A stretch of 64,000 nt of DNA from Morella rubra. Lineage: Eukaryota; Streptophyta; Magnoliopsida; Fagales; Myricaceae. Of this stretch, positions 46,710 through 58,608 are shown in pieces. The translations under genes and the position numbers were made by a program. The notes under the pieces are model-generated. The model was not told the DNA's origin, ran no database searches, and saw nothing but the letters and a program-made list of their open reading frames with translations. The stretch covers positions 6,607,947 to 6,671,946 of the forward strand of contig CM025849.1 of NCBI GenBank assembly GCA_003952965.2. Direction: 5' to 3'. The first letter of the stretch is position 1. The number at the start of each line of letters is the position of its first letter.

Positions 46710-48795
46710 TTTGAAGCACAAAAACAGAGACAGAGAGTGAGAGAGAGGTTCAGAGTGGGACCATGGATTGCAATGAAAGCTAACAGTGTATCAGAGCCGT
46801 TGCTTGAACGAGCAGGAAGATGGGTGATCAAGAAAGAAGGAAGTAAACAAATAATTAAAAAAAATATTCCTAATACTAATTAAAAAAAAACAATATAATA
46901 TGGAAAGAGTGAATCTTTCTCTCAAGAAGAGGTTAGATTGGGTGCTTGACTGCTTTCTGTTGATTGTTGGATTTCGTTTCGATGACATTGGGATTTTGAA
47001 TTGTTTTGAAATGGGATCGGGCGGTACCACGTGAGGCAGGATTCGTTGGAATAATGTAATCCCCAAACGGCCCTTAAAGAACTTTTTTTTTTTTTTTTTT
47101 TTAAGAATTTTCGGCTATATTATATTAATAGCATTTCTTGGACGTTTTGCCTCTCTATCTTTTTATTGTAAATATTTTCCTTATTTCCTGCATTTGTTTC
47201 CTTCTTTAATAATAGCTATTAATTTGGGTTCTTTTTATTCAAGAAAATACTATTTTTTTTTTTTTTTTTTTTTATAGAAAAAGGCTAAAATGATAGCATT
47301 TTTATACAGACTTATTTTTTTCTTTAATTATTCTGAGTTCTTTGTATCAACCCCGACCCAAAATCCAACCACCTCCTAACCAAACTACATTATCCTTTTC
47401 TTGTGGGAAGGTATTGTACGTAACAAATGATTATGTTATTATCTATATAATAAAGTTCTAAAATGATAGCATTTTATAATATACTATTTTTTTTTCTTTA
47501 TTTTATGGGTTCTTTGTATCGACCGCAACCCCAAATCTAACCATTTCCTAACCAAACTACATCATCCTTTTTTGTGGGAAAGAACTGTGCGTAACAAATG
47601 ATAATCTGATCTCTCTCTATATATATATATATAACAGAGATTAGAAAAATGAGAAAATTTGGACCGATGACAAGACAAGAAAAAAATAATTGCTTGACTA
47701 CATCAAAGCTTAGAAAGATTTTGGTAGACAATTATTATATTTCTGACTTTCCTATCAGCCTAATTAGTCTATATATAGAACTTGGCCAATTGTTCTGGAG
47801 ACAATATTTGATGGTAGCGGTTGGCAGTCAGGGGAAAAAAGTGTATATATATATATATATCCTTAATTGAATGGCTAACTTTGTCGCTAGGTGCCTTAAG
47901 CTGGAAGACTCATTACTAGCTAGCTGACCATATTGTATGGAAGAGCTAGCTAGCAAGGAAGCCACTTAGGGAGAATTAATACAATATCCATGCAGACCTG
48001 ATTAGAAATTGACACAAAATACTTTTCTCTTGCGTCAGATGGGAGCCAAGAATTTTTACCTTTTTATTCCAACAAAACTTTTGGACAGCGATCTCTCTCA
48101 TTTTGGTGAGTTAACGAACTTGGAGAGAGTGAAAAAAAAAAGCCATCTCACATGGGTCTAGCTAGTTGGTTGGTATTTCTATTCAGTTCTTGGTACCCAG
48201 CGGCAGCTAGCAATCGTCCCGTCTTTTTCTTCTAATCCTTTTTGGAAGCTTCTCCTTTACCTGCACCCATGGCTAGCTCTCAAATTGACTTTGCTTCTCC
48301 CTTTAGTTTCTCTCTCTTTCATTAAAGGGCAGCTTTATGCTAAACTTGTTGAGTTAATACTTCCACTGAAAATTAAGATAATATCATATTGATATCTATG
48401 CGACATCACTTTACAGCTTAATAAGCAACACCTGATGATCATCATGGGCTTTTAATTCTTTACCTGACAGAACAAAGAGACCCTACCTGATTCCAGCTTC
48501 TGTCAATCTTGATGTTCATGGCTTGCCTTTCTGATAGCTAATCAGAAACTTCTGAAAGAAAAATGGGATACTGTCGGTGCAAGTGACAAAATTTCAGTCA
48601 AATTTGTGCACCTTACAACGTCTCCATAGATAGATATAAAGGCAGTGGCTCCATTTGCATGCCTTATTGAAGCTTGCTGCCTTGACAAGCAACGTAGTTC
48701 TTATTTATGATTGATTTATCGTAATATATATATATATAAATATAAAGATGAGGAAAAGTCTCCGCGTAATATATATATATATACAAACCAGATAG
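46710..48795. other. Promoter side of the kinesin gene and intergenic DNA
   Basis: The first 350 bp should include the kinesin 5' UTR and promoter. The rest is AT-rich, with T-runs at 47083-47102 and 47251-47273 and TA runs near 47620, 47845, 48725 and 48770. No gene is supported. Confidence 0.5.
47280..47625. repeat. Tandem duplication, unit about 170 bp
   Basis: Two diverged copies lie head-to-tail. Each starts with AAAATGATAGCATTTT (47287 and 47459) and ends with GTAACAAATGAT (47420 and 47592). Shared internal blocks are GGTTCTTTGTATC or its variant, CCTAACCAAACTACAT and TTGTGGGAA. Together they span about 340 bp. Confidence 0.8.
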
Positions 48796-48805
48796 CACTA
48801 CTAAA

Positions 48806-49290
48806 AAAAGGACTTCTAGCCGCGGTCAAAAACCGCCGTTAAATACTAAATAAATGCCGCAATAATGTTAGCAGCGTTTTTTATAGCGGTGTTAGAGAAC
48901 GCTGCTGAATATGCATCGGCATACGGTTATGGCAACGTTACAGAAAACGATGGTGCAAAGGGAGACCTATAGTGGCAATTACATAGCAGTGGTAATGTCC
49001 GCTGTTACTGACACAGGCGCTTTTTTTGTATTTTTTGGCAGCGTTTCTGTGAACGCTACGCAATATATTTTCCAACGTTTAAGAAACGCTGCTATAGACC
49101 CTTTAGTGTTTTATAAAGTGCCTACATCATTTTTCGCTAGCGTTTCATAAACGTCGCTAAAATAACTTAGCAGCGGCTTTTTAAACGCCGCTATAGAGCA
49201 TATCGGTAGCGCTTTTGACACGCTGCTATAGCTCGATCGCTGTCTTGCCTTTGAATATCTACAGCGGTGTTTCTGACCGCCGCCAAAAAT
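48806..49290. repeat. Array of subterminal hairpins in the CACTA end
   Basis: About eight imperfect palindromes, each 25-30 bp and spaced 40-70 bp, follow the pattern AGCRGCGTTT - short loop - AACGCYGCTA. Clear examples are GGCAGCGTTTCTGTGAACGCT near 49039, AACGTTTAAGAAACGCTGCT near 49074 and AGCGGCTTTTTAAACGCCGCTA near 49173. Subterminal repeats of CACTA elements usually bind the TNPA-like protein; that role is inferred here. Confidence 0.8.
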
Positions 49291-51329
49291 GTTTTTTTCT
49301 CTTTTTTTTTTTTGCCTCTCCCCCGCAATGCAAATTTTAAGGCAATTGATGTAAAAAGATTAGCATATGTGTAATAAAACAAAATCTATTACATATTGAC
49401 TAAATATCCACGTCTTACAAATAATAAACTAAAAGTTTGTAAGTAGTCCAAGAAGTAACAAGTATGACATGATTTGTCAATCGCCTACAAAAAAAAGGAA
49501 AAAAAAAAAAAAAAGACATTTAACAACAAATAACTATTACTTTAATCCTTAGCAGCTCTTGCACTGTCTGCACTGTCATCACCAGCACCAGCATTGGTTG
49601 CAATTGCAATATTGAAAAATTAACAAACAGTAATATTTTGAACAAAGATAAAGGAAAATTAATGAATACAAACACAAGAGCTTAGTACACATTGGAGGAC
49701 AAAAGTAATCTTACCATCAACTGTTACACAGTGAAGGACTAATATTTTTTTTTTCCAATTTTCCCCAATGTATAAGTACTCCATTTCTTGATCATATATG
49801 AGAATATTATAGAGCATGAGAATAAAATACAAAATAACACAAAAGGTTGAGTGTCCTTTCTGAAATAGGAGATGACTTCCCAACGTTTTACCAAAGCCGG
49901 CCCAGGGAAATTGGTGTAATCACTTTTCTCACAGGAAAAAAAACACACGCAAAACATTCGAGGATATTAATTCTAGAATGCAGTTTTCAATGCCTAGAAT
50001 ACTTTGCCACCATCTAGCAAGGTCACAACTGACAAGTATTTCTTGTCATGAATTTCAGAGAGACCTACTTAAGAATTGATTATGCACATAGATGCACACA
50101 GCTATACATAGGTTCATAAGTATGTCCATGAATGTGCATGTGTGTAGGTAGAACAATTTGTGATTCGAATCTTCAAGCAAAAAGATGCCAGACGGAGATC
50201 CTAATGAGAGTGAACATATATAGATGATCGAGATTAAAAGTACCTAATTAAGTAGGTCAAGATGGAGGAAATATAAAAACTTGGTAATTGTATCCTCTGA
50301 AATAGATCAACATGCCTTTATTTAAACAATAATCTAAGTAATGCACATACTATCTTTGATAAACGCCTTAATGTAATCCCTAAATATAAGATTTTCGCCT
50401 TGTGGAGGAGACACAATTTTGCAAGGACTATCACGAAATCTCTTCCGGAATCTAATAGCCAACAAGACATTATAATATTGTCGTGTTAATAATGCTTGTC
50501 CACAGTAATTGCAGATTACAGAAAATTTTAATAAGACTTCCTGCATGTTTTTTGGTTTGACTCAAGGCATTTTAAGGATAACAATAAATAAATACAAACA
50601 CGATCATATTTACATCCTCACAAAGATCCAAATTCTATCTAGGCATTACTTGTTACAGTATTTGTGGCCAGAGATGTGTGAATGGAGCTCTGACATCATT
50701 AAAATTCTCTTGCAGCACTTAGCGAGACATTCTCTGTGAAAAATATAGAGGGGAAGCTTTGAAAGGCGTGGGATGGAAGCAAAGTTATTTATAATTTTGC
50801 CGGGTGCAACTGCTTTAGGGTAGGGAAGATTATTGGCTCTCCTGCATCAAGTCCACGCCCCTCCTACATCTTGGGCTTCTACTTATTATTTTAAGGTTGA
50901 AAAGGAAAGAAAGAAGAAGTGCTATATTTATTTTTTTCTTTGCTTATAGGATTACCTATCTACTGATGATTTCTTTCCTTTTTTTCTTTCGGTTCTCTCC
51001 TCAGTATATACCAAAATCCTATGATTCTAAGGGTTGTAACTAAAGCCTTATGGACGTATTGTCAAGTTATATCAAATCTTTTATGATTTGCCTGTGCTGC
51101 ATAGAGAAAAGTTATATCTACTGTGTTGGGTGACCACTAATTGATTAATTTCTTGTTAATTCTTAATTCTGTAAATATTTGGCCGTTTGAAGCATTACCA
51201 GAATGCAATTAAAATTCATTGAAAAATCCCATTGCAATTCAACTCAAATTATTAATGCCTGGATAGTATTTGGATCACACAGAAGAAACTAGTACACACT
51301 TAAGACAAAAGTATCTTACCATCAAGCGT

Positions 51330-53135
51330 TGCTCCTAGATCATTTGTGCTTGCATGAGCTGATCGAGGAATTGATGGAACTTGTTCGGGATGGGCCACAT
51401 TTTGTGCATCACGGTTTACCTACAAAAGTAAAATGGACAATTAAGTAGGATAATACATAAATAGAATCAATACTGATTATGTGAGGGTAAAGCAATAAAT
51501 TACTGCCAGGGCTTGCACAAAGGATTGCATTGTAGATTGCAGAGATTGAATTGTAGATTGAAGAGATTGAGTTGTAGATTCAAGAGAATCAATTTTATTC
51601 TGCATCTGATTTTGGTTGTCCAACAGCTGCTCTACACTAAAGCCTGATTGATTCAAGATTATGCACGTGTTGGTAGAGTTGGATGAAGGAGTGGGTCCCA
51701 GTCCAACGCTGCAAATGCGACCATGTCGTTCTGGACAGAGAACTTATGCATATGCGTCAGAAGGTGACCAATTGATTGTGCCTTCCGTTCGAGATTGCCT
51801 CGAGGGTTGTGAGGTTGCTGACTCATTGCATAAAATCTCCTCAATTTGCCGCTGAAAGAATAGAACATACAGTTAAATTATCAATTAAAATTTGTTGATT
51901 CAAAGTGAAATTGATGTAATAGTAACATACTATTTTCTCTGCTGCATCAGCATTCATTGGAGTCCCATCAGAACGTGAATGCACAGCTTTGTACAATACT
52001 GCTCGATCAATAGCAACCTGTTTCTCTTTTTCCTACATCACAAACACCATATAGAATGATTTTTAACTACTATATATGAATCCTGATAGTAACAACTATA
52101 CCAGTAAACAAATGAAGTAAATCCTACGTACCATCTCGTAAGCATGACGTGCAAAGCTTTGAGATCCTCCAGTGTGCAGGGATGTTTGGAGTGAACGACT
52201 TTGTTTGCCCCTTTGACTACGATCCTACATGAATACCAAGACATTGGAAATTAATAATTTAATTCTATACATAATATCCAGAATACAAAGAAATAAGCTC
52301 CTACTGTCCTGTAGCAGAGAACCAAAAATCAACTAGATTGTAAAATTGGTCCAAATTAACGTTCGATGGAGTTCGACTTTTCACCTCTTGAGGCGTCCTG
52401 GCCTCATCGAAATGTCTCTCCTTCAAAGCACATTTATGGTTTCTCCACTTTTCTCCAAGTCTTTGAAGAAGCGTCGTTTGACGACATCCCCCATTGGACC
52501 CTCGGGGATAACAAATCGCTTCTGCAAAATATACTTAAGAGTTAGGTGCGTCAATTATTAAACTTATATAAGCGCATTTCAAGTACTATGAATAAAATTA
52601 GGTATACCGTCATGATATTCCAGCAATCCTCCTTTGCCGCCATAGGGACTCTACGCCAATCTGTTACATCTAAAGGGATTAGATTGCTTACACGGGCAAC
52701 GAACCCGTGAATTGGCCAAAAACGCCTCCTTCAACACCTACAGGCTGACCCATGTCATTAAACTGCATGGGTATCACTTCGCCTTCTTCTAAATTCCACA
52801 CCTCAGCCATGCGCGTAGCACGCGCGCTTTACGAACTCGAGCATCTTCTGCACGTTTAAGAAGTGAAATTAAAACCACTAATTTACAAGTACAAAGTAGC
52901 ACTATTATGGTTTTTAACATACCATGCGTTTCGTCATCATTCGAAGGTGATGGTACCACCGTAGGTTGTTCTGATGACCTATTCCTATAGGTGTTGAAGG
53001 AGCTGCTTGTGAAATAGCGTCTATAGGCGGCGTAGCTTGATGTGAAGATGAGGCTATACGCGACGTAGGTGGTTGTGATGAAGATGAGCCTATATTCGTA
53101 GACTGAATCGTCCTGAACCTCTTCCTCGTCATTGT
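51330..53135 (-). pseudogene. Plant transposase Ptta/En/Spm (PF03004-type) remnant
   Basis: Reading leftward, recognisable pieces are: a Ser/Gln-rich N-terminus from 53132 (MTRKRFRTIQSTNIGSSSSQ); about 52640-52800 (VWNLEEGEVIPMQFNDMGQP and VTDWRRVPMAAKEDCWNI); about 52370-52520 (RFVIPEGPMGDVVKRRFFKDL then SRERHFDEARTPQEV); and 51510-51850 (RQIEEILCNESATSQPSRQS, YVLCPERHGRICSVGLGPTP). The last piece is followed by a heptad-like repeat of IDSLESTTQSLQSTIQSLQS, probably a coiled coil. Introns separate the pieces and several stops or frameshifts are present, for example TAA after SDAYA at about 51739. It would have been the DNA-binding accessory protein of the CACTA element. Confidence 0.7.
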
Positions 53136-53260
53136 ACCTACACAAAACTGTAGTTATTAATATTGCATTGCTTCGTTGCATAATCAGATATCAATATTAA
53201 TTAACATTGGAAATATCAATCTACAAATTATATATCGATCATATATACATCATCGTGAAA

Positions 53261-54725
53261 TTAGTCACATACCATAGGTACGTCCTGAGGTATATCTACT
53301 GTTGTTCCTTCCACATCATTTCTAAACCACGTCAAATTATCATTATGTTCATCCTCAGGGACTTGCTCAATGTTGAAATTGTAAGGCTCATTTTCACAAT
53401 AGTCATCCACCTCGTCATCAAAAATCTCATGGCCATTACCAACATCAAACACATCTCTTGGTTTGGTCTTGACAACTACTTCCCAATTTGGATGCCTTTC
53501 ATCAGATACGTAGTATACTTGAGATGCTTGTGATGCCAAGATGAATGGATCATCACTTAATCGCTCTCCAGTATGCACTAAACGCGAAAAGTTAACAAGC
53601 TCAAATCCAAACTCATCAACTTTATATCCCTACCAATAGTTGTGTCAATCCAATCGCATTTGAATAGTACAAAACGTTCCTCATCAAAATAGTTTAACTC
53701 AATGATACAATTTATTCGCCCGTAATATGTGGTACCCCTTCAACAGTCACACAAACTCCACTATTTTGAGTTGTTCTGCCCATTTCAGTATCTTTTGCCG
53801 GAACTTCATACCATTATGTACATATCTGCTGAATGATCTAGCTTCGGGTTTGGACCTTTAACAAGCCATCGAACCCTATTTGGAAGGTCACGCCTCCTTT
53901 CATCGTCCATATTTTGAATCTGTTTTAATTCAAAAATCAACTCAACATTAACACTATTTATAAGTTGAGGAACCAAGCAATGAAAAATATTTTAAACATA
54001 ACACATACATAGTCTTCGAAACCAGCCACAAAATTCATCCCTATGCATCTTATCGATGACATAATCTGTGGGTCGAGTCCTATCAATCGATCCTTATGCA
54101 TTCTGCATGGACAATAGAACTAAAAACTTAATTCTACACGAGCATAAACATTCTTAATGAAAGAGTTATATGTCTAACATCTCTTACGCGAATTTGGATT
54201 AACTCATCGCAATTAAAAAGGACATATCGATGAGCTTGCATGCATTCCTTTGTATCAAGACGAATGTAAGAGATTCCTCCCTTGTGTCTTCTACATTTCT
54301 TGGGGATCTATTAAAGATCATAGGAACTGATTCTAAATATCTTGAACAAAAAGTTAGGCATTCATCTGCTATGTATCCTTCAGCAAAAGAGCCTTCAGGT
54401 GCGGCTGTATTGCGAACATAAGATTTGAAACGATGCATGCACCTACACAAACAATATTACAGTTTAAAAAATAACACGTGCAAAGAAACCGTACATAACA
54501 TATTTCTAAAAAGTCCTACCTCTCAATAGGATACATCCACCGAACTTGAACCGGTCCACCCATCTTACATTCTGCAACTAGATGTACGACCAAGTGCACC
54601 ATAATAGTAAAAAATGAAGGCGAAAATATCTTTCAAGTTCACACAATGTTATATGAATTTGAGCCTCAAGTCGATCTAGGTCCTCTAATCGTAAGGTTTT
54701 GGAACAAATTTTCGAAAGAAATAAG
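53261..54725 (-). pseudogene. TNPD-type CACTA transposase C-terminal remnant (DUF4218 and DUF4216)
   Basis: From right to left: ICSKTLRLEDLDRLEAQIHI (about 54650-54710), SFFTIMVHL, GGPVQVRWMYPIER (about 54528-54570) and RFKSYVRNTAAPEGSFAEGY with FCSRYLESV (54300-54440) are the DUF4218 signature. DYVIDKMHRDEFCGWFRRLC follows near 54010-54070. LVHTGERLSDDPFILASQAS and VYYVSDERHPNWEVVVKTKP (53440-53578) are DUF4216. Frameshifts occur, for example before the HRYVLFNCDELI segment at about 54200. The catalytic Transposase_21 part would lie further right and is absent: the homology stops at the LTR boundary at 54732. Confidence 0.78.
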
Positions 54726-54731
54726 ACAATT

Positions 54732-56092
54732 TGTTAGCCCAAGGTTGTTCTTACAAACAATCATTTTTGATTTTGATGATAACAAAGTTGTCATACTCGT
54801 TCAAGTCTTTTAGTTTTTACATTGAAATTCCTTTCAAGAAAATTATGTTTTTAGAGTATCAAGGTTTCCTTATTCTAAAATCTCTCCAAGCATACTTGAT
54901 CATCATTACACTTGCTAATTAATCATCTTTTATATTGTAAGTATTTTTTTTATATTTATTAAATTGAAAGTAGTTGCTGAGAAAGAACAATTTTTTGTCT
55001 TGTTGGAAGTGTCGACACATTGAACTACTTCCCGAGAGTTTGTTTTTTAGGTCATTCAAAATATTTTTTTTGACTAAGTGTTGGAAGTGTCGACACATTG
55101 AGCCATAGTGTCGACACATTGCACTTACACCCGAGAGCCCAACTCCAAAATGCAAAAATTCACTGTCTGACAGCATTTTCAGACTAAGTGTTCAATGTGT
55201 CGACACATTGAAGACTATGTGTCGACACATTGCACTGTCTCCCGAGAAAAAAATTTCAGGCCAAGTTTTAATGTGTCAGCACATACTATCAATGTGTCGA
55301 CACATAGTGCGAAATTGCAAATATCCTGGAAACGACGTCAGATCATCCAAAATGTTTCAAAAAGTCTTTTAAACCCCTCCAACGGTAAAATGAAGCCACT
55401 TGATGACCGTTGAAGACCTAGGGGCTATAAGAAGAACGAGATGGAGAGAGAAGAAAAAGCTCGATCATCATCGCAACATCTAGAGAGAGAAAAAGCCAAA
55501 GATCCAAAGATTTCATTTGCTGATTCCTCCAAGATCAAAGCTCCCATTGTTAAATCTTCTTCTCGTGCTATCCTTGACGATCTAGCCTCCAAAGAGAGAG
55601 AAGTTTCTTGAAGAAGAGACAGCACACTTGCAATCAATCGTGCCCTAACTTCTAGAGAGAGAAAGTGCTTTGAAGAAGAGGGAAGCCGCACCTATCAAGA
55701 AAGTCTGTGCTCCTACTTGCCAAACTTTAGGTTTCATTCAAGAATCTTGTCTTCTTGCACTTTATTGAGCTTTTTCATTTGCTGATTCGGCTTAGAGAGC
55801 CATTCCACAAGTTGTGAGCTTTCCACTTGCATATTCGGCTTAGAGAGCCATTCATTGTGCTTTATTTGTTCTCCTTTGTATCTTTTGGAATTTTGAGTGT
55901 TGGGTAAACACTTGTCCTACTTGTGAGAGTAGAAGAAATCCCTTGGGTTTTGGGATTTGTGAGAGAGTTGAAGCGTGAGCTCGAAAAACGCTTTGTAAAG
56001 GTTCCTTAGCACCCGGAAGCTAAGGTGTATTTGCTATTTGGAGAATAGTGAAGGAAGCCCAAGGAAGTCAATAGCCTTGGAGTGGACGTAGG
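54732..56092 (+). mobile_element. LTR of a retrotransposon (probably Copia), incomplete at the gap
   Basis: It begins TGTTAGCCCAAGG at 54732, where the CACTA transposase homology ends. It contains TTTTGATGATAACAAAG near its start and, at its far end, TAGCCTTGGAGTGGACGTAGG just before the N-run. Both phrases are familiar from dicot Copia LTRs. At least 1.36 kb is present, with no gag or pol. Whether it is a solo LTR or part of a full element is hidden by the gap. A cluster of palindromic 14-mers lies inside. Confidence 0.65.
55008..55306. repeat. Cluster of TGTCGACACA palindromes in the LTR
   Basis: The near-perfect palindrome (AA)TGTGTCGACACATT occurs in whole or in large part at about 55009, 55087, 55108, 55194, 55217 and 55291. 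A degenerate copy (TGTGTCAGCACAT) lies at 55272. Each has a SalI site (GTCGAC) at its centre except the degenerate one. Several come in close pairs about 22 bp apart. Confidence 0.9.
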
Positions 56093-56192
56093 NNNNNNNN
56101 NNNNNNNNNNNNNNNNNNNNNNNNNNNNNNNNNNNNNNNNNNNNNNNNNNNNNNNNNNNNNNNNNNNNNNNNNNNNNNNNNNNNNNNNNNNN
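56093..56192. other. Assembly gap (100 N)
   Basis: Exactly 100 N, the usual placeholder for a gap of unknown length. It separates the LTR from the amidase remnant, so distance and even linkage across it are uncertain. Confidence 0.99.
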
Positions 56193-56974
56193 CTTGCGCT
56201 TTTCTCTCTATTGGCAACTATCCCGTGGGCTCAAAGCTTCAAAGTAGAGAATTGGGCGACAATACTAGAATTCCAAAAGGAGACGGTGACGAGCCTCCAA
56301 TTCTACTTCGGAGGCCTAAAGGGTACTGAACCAAAGCTGATGGAGATTGCTTATGCCTTTGAACAAGCGACCATGGTGCAGAGGGACTCGGATTCCCTTC
56401 TAAGAGGGAATTAACTAGTAGGTCCTAACAGGCCATTGGATTAATAACATTACATTAATGAATCAATCCAATGGCTTGTATAAAATGCCTTTAAAAAATC
56501 CAAAATGAAAAACAAAAACGTTGGATGGGGCGTTAAAACATAACGGGGAGCAAAACTCACCGTTTCACTAAATATTTCTCCTTGCTCTCTATCTCCCTCT
56601 GAATACGAAGCTGAAGATTTCTTCCCGCCCAATTTTTTTATTTTGCTTCTTCTCCAAGCTACTTCGACTAGAGATGGAGAGAAAGAGAGACAAAGTGAGA
56701 GAGAAAGAACATCACTCTCAACCTTTCTCTTTTTTGCAGCAGCTGTGTCAGGAGAAGAAAGAACTGTGCAGTTGTCGTAGCCGCTGTGCAAGACAGAGAA
56801 AAGAAGAAGAGCAATGTGATGAAGATGAGAGGCGTTAGGGTTAAATGACTAGCAACGGTGGAGATAAAATGTGAGGTGAGAAGATATCTTAGCCGTCAAA
56901 GTAAATGGAAGTATCTGGAAGCTTGATGAAGAAACATTAATTAATTATTACTTGACAAACAATGAAAATACCTT

Positions 56975-57290
56975 TCTATAGTATTTTTTTAATTTATAGT
57001 TATTATGATATTCAAAAATTAATTTTATAAAAAATCAGAAAAATATATAATTCAAAAAATAAGTAGAAAATAGTTCATAAATATAAAAAATTATAAAAAT
57101 GGATAAAATATGAAACCATTTTCTATATTATAAAAATTATAAAAATAGATAAAGTAGAAAATTAGTTGATATTTTATCTATTTTTATAATTTTTATATTT
57201 ATGAAACCATTTTCTACGTATTTTTTGAATTATATGTTTTAATTTTTTTAATATCATAATAACTATAAAAAATAAATAATATTATTATTT
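56975..57290. repeat. AT-rich fold-back repeat
   Basis: The arms at about 56975-57110 and 57165-57290 are inverted copies. Shared blocks include ATAGTTATTATGATATT, ATATAATTCAAAAAATA and AAAAATTATAAAAAT. It is almost pure A/T, lies inside the MULE, and is probably a small MITE. Confidence 0.75.
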
Positions 57291-57316
57291 AATTTAATAA
57301 TATATAAATCATTCAA

Positions 57317-58608
57317 GGCCACTACAAGTGCGGTCTTGAATGATCATTCAATTTTGTCGCGCGCGCGGCCTTGCTGTTAGGAACCCCGATCAAGGAATCA
57401 AAACAAGCACCAATTTCTCCTATACCCGACCTAATCCAATACCACAACGATCCTCCCGACCAATGAAAGTAACACACGAGCGTAATAGATAGGATCTAAC
57501 ACACTAAGAATACAAATACCTCACTGTTTAAGATAAAAGAAAACATGGTCTAAGGATTATTAGTCCTTCGAACCATAAGAAACAAGACAATCCCGATCAA
57601 GGGTTAATTAGCCCAAAAACGGGTACCCAAACTAGGTTATTAGCCTAGAATGAATCCCAAGCGACAAGGTTATTAGCTCTGACACCGACTTAGCATATAC
57701 GTGCCTATGCTCGGCCAAAACACTCCCCGAAAGCACTCAAGCTCTCTAAGACTCTACTGTTCTTCGATATTCTCTGGATGCCCCACACTTATACATCGAA
57801 GGGTGTTTATATAGACATCCTTAGGTGCTTACAAACCCTAATGGACTCAAATCAAATTTAAATCAAATCACCGATCTTTTGGAATTAATCTCGTCGATCA
57901 AGCAGATTTGATTGAACATACCTAATAAACCGAACTCAAAAAGGAAAGATAATATTCTAGACTTTCGGAGAACGTCTGAATCTAGAAGATTGATTCATCG
58001 TATCGCTTCAAAAAGGAAACCAATCACCGAAGATATTTATATAAATGTGGTCGCGCTGCCCTACGCTCCGAGCTGGTCTTGAGCTGGTCTGATCTTTCTG
58101 CGATTGGCTAGTTGGCATGCCGACATTAGTATCGCTGGGCTCTTGGTCGGTCAGCACGCCTGGGCTGTCCTGGTCGGTCAACATGCTTTGGCTTCCCTGG
58201 TCAGTCAGTCTTCCTAATCGGTCGGGAGCACATTGGTCGGTCACTGGCGCCACTTCTTGCTCCTCATCTTCTCACTTGTGGTAGTCCAGGCCGTGGTCTT
58301 CACTAGGGATCCTGTCACTTGCGCGTAGGCCGTGCGCGACAAAATTGAATGATATAAATCATTGTCGCGCACGGCTTGCACGCAAGGCCACTTGTGCGGG
58401 GCTATGCGTTGGAATTTTGAGCACGTCCCCTTCGCGGCGCTGGAAATTCCAGCCCCTGTCACTTGCGTCCCGCGCACAAGCATAATTTAAGCTACGAAAT
58501 TAAGTCTATAACGACAAAACAATATTTATATTGCAAAAGCATAGTTTAAGCTACGAAATTAATTTTTTGTTGATAAATTCGTAGCTAAAGGAAAAATCTC
58601 TTGTAGTG
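57317..58608. mobile_element. Possible CACTA-type MITE carrying a solo LTR
   Basis: The left border reads CACTACAAG and the right border reads CTTGTAGTG, which match as inverted 9-mers, as in CACTA ends. Near the right end the motif AAGCTACGAAATTAA occurs twice, and once inverted, like subterminal repeats. The 3-bp flanks (GGC and TAT) do not match, and homology beyond 9 bp is poor, so this call is weak. The body holds a GC-rich palindrome disrupted by the LTR. Confidence 0.35.
57375..58317. mobile_element. Solo LTR, 943 bp, with perfect 5-bp target duplication
   Basis: It starts TGTTAGGAACCCC and ends ATCCTGTCA (TG...CA), with CTTGC directly on both sides (57370-57374 and 58318-58322). A TATA-like CTATATAAACACC on the minus strand near 57805 suggests transcription leftward. 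Five variants of TGGTCGGTCA occur at 58143-58246. No internal region or second LTR is present, so it is a solo LTR left by recombination. A short minus-strand frame at 58008-58253 comes from the TGGTCGGTCA repeats and is not a gene. Confidence 0.88.

Larger units (their letters stand above)
48796..54731 (-). mobile_element. Decayed CACTA (En/Spm) transposon, truncated by an LTR
   Basis: The left end begins CACTACTAAAAAAAGG at 48796, a CACTA-type terminus, followed by about 480 bp of subterminal hairpins. Inside, on the minus strand, are remnants of a PF03004-type protein (51330-53135) and of the DUF4216/DUF4218 end of a TNPD-type transposase (53261-54725). The right end is missing: an LTR starts at 54732 inside the transposase homology. 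The stretches 49300-51300 and 49550-50740 hold no recognised protein. The element is not autonomous. Confidence 0.75.

Noticed and set aside
55008-55306. CRISPR-like array of palindromic repeats
   Set aside because: Spacing is irregular, spacers are not of constant length, and this is plant DNA in an LTR.
58008-58253. Frame with repeated LTDQ-like units
   Set aside because: It arises from TGGTCGGTCA repeats inside the solo LTR; there is no start context or domain.
48796-58608. One 9.8-kb CACTA element bounded by CACTACTAAA and TTGTAGTG
   Set aside because: The subterminal repeats at the two ends are unrelated, the flanking 3-mers differ (TAG and TAT), and the span includes an amidase gene, an LTR and a MULE border.
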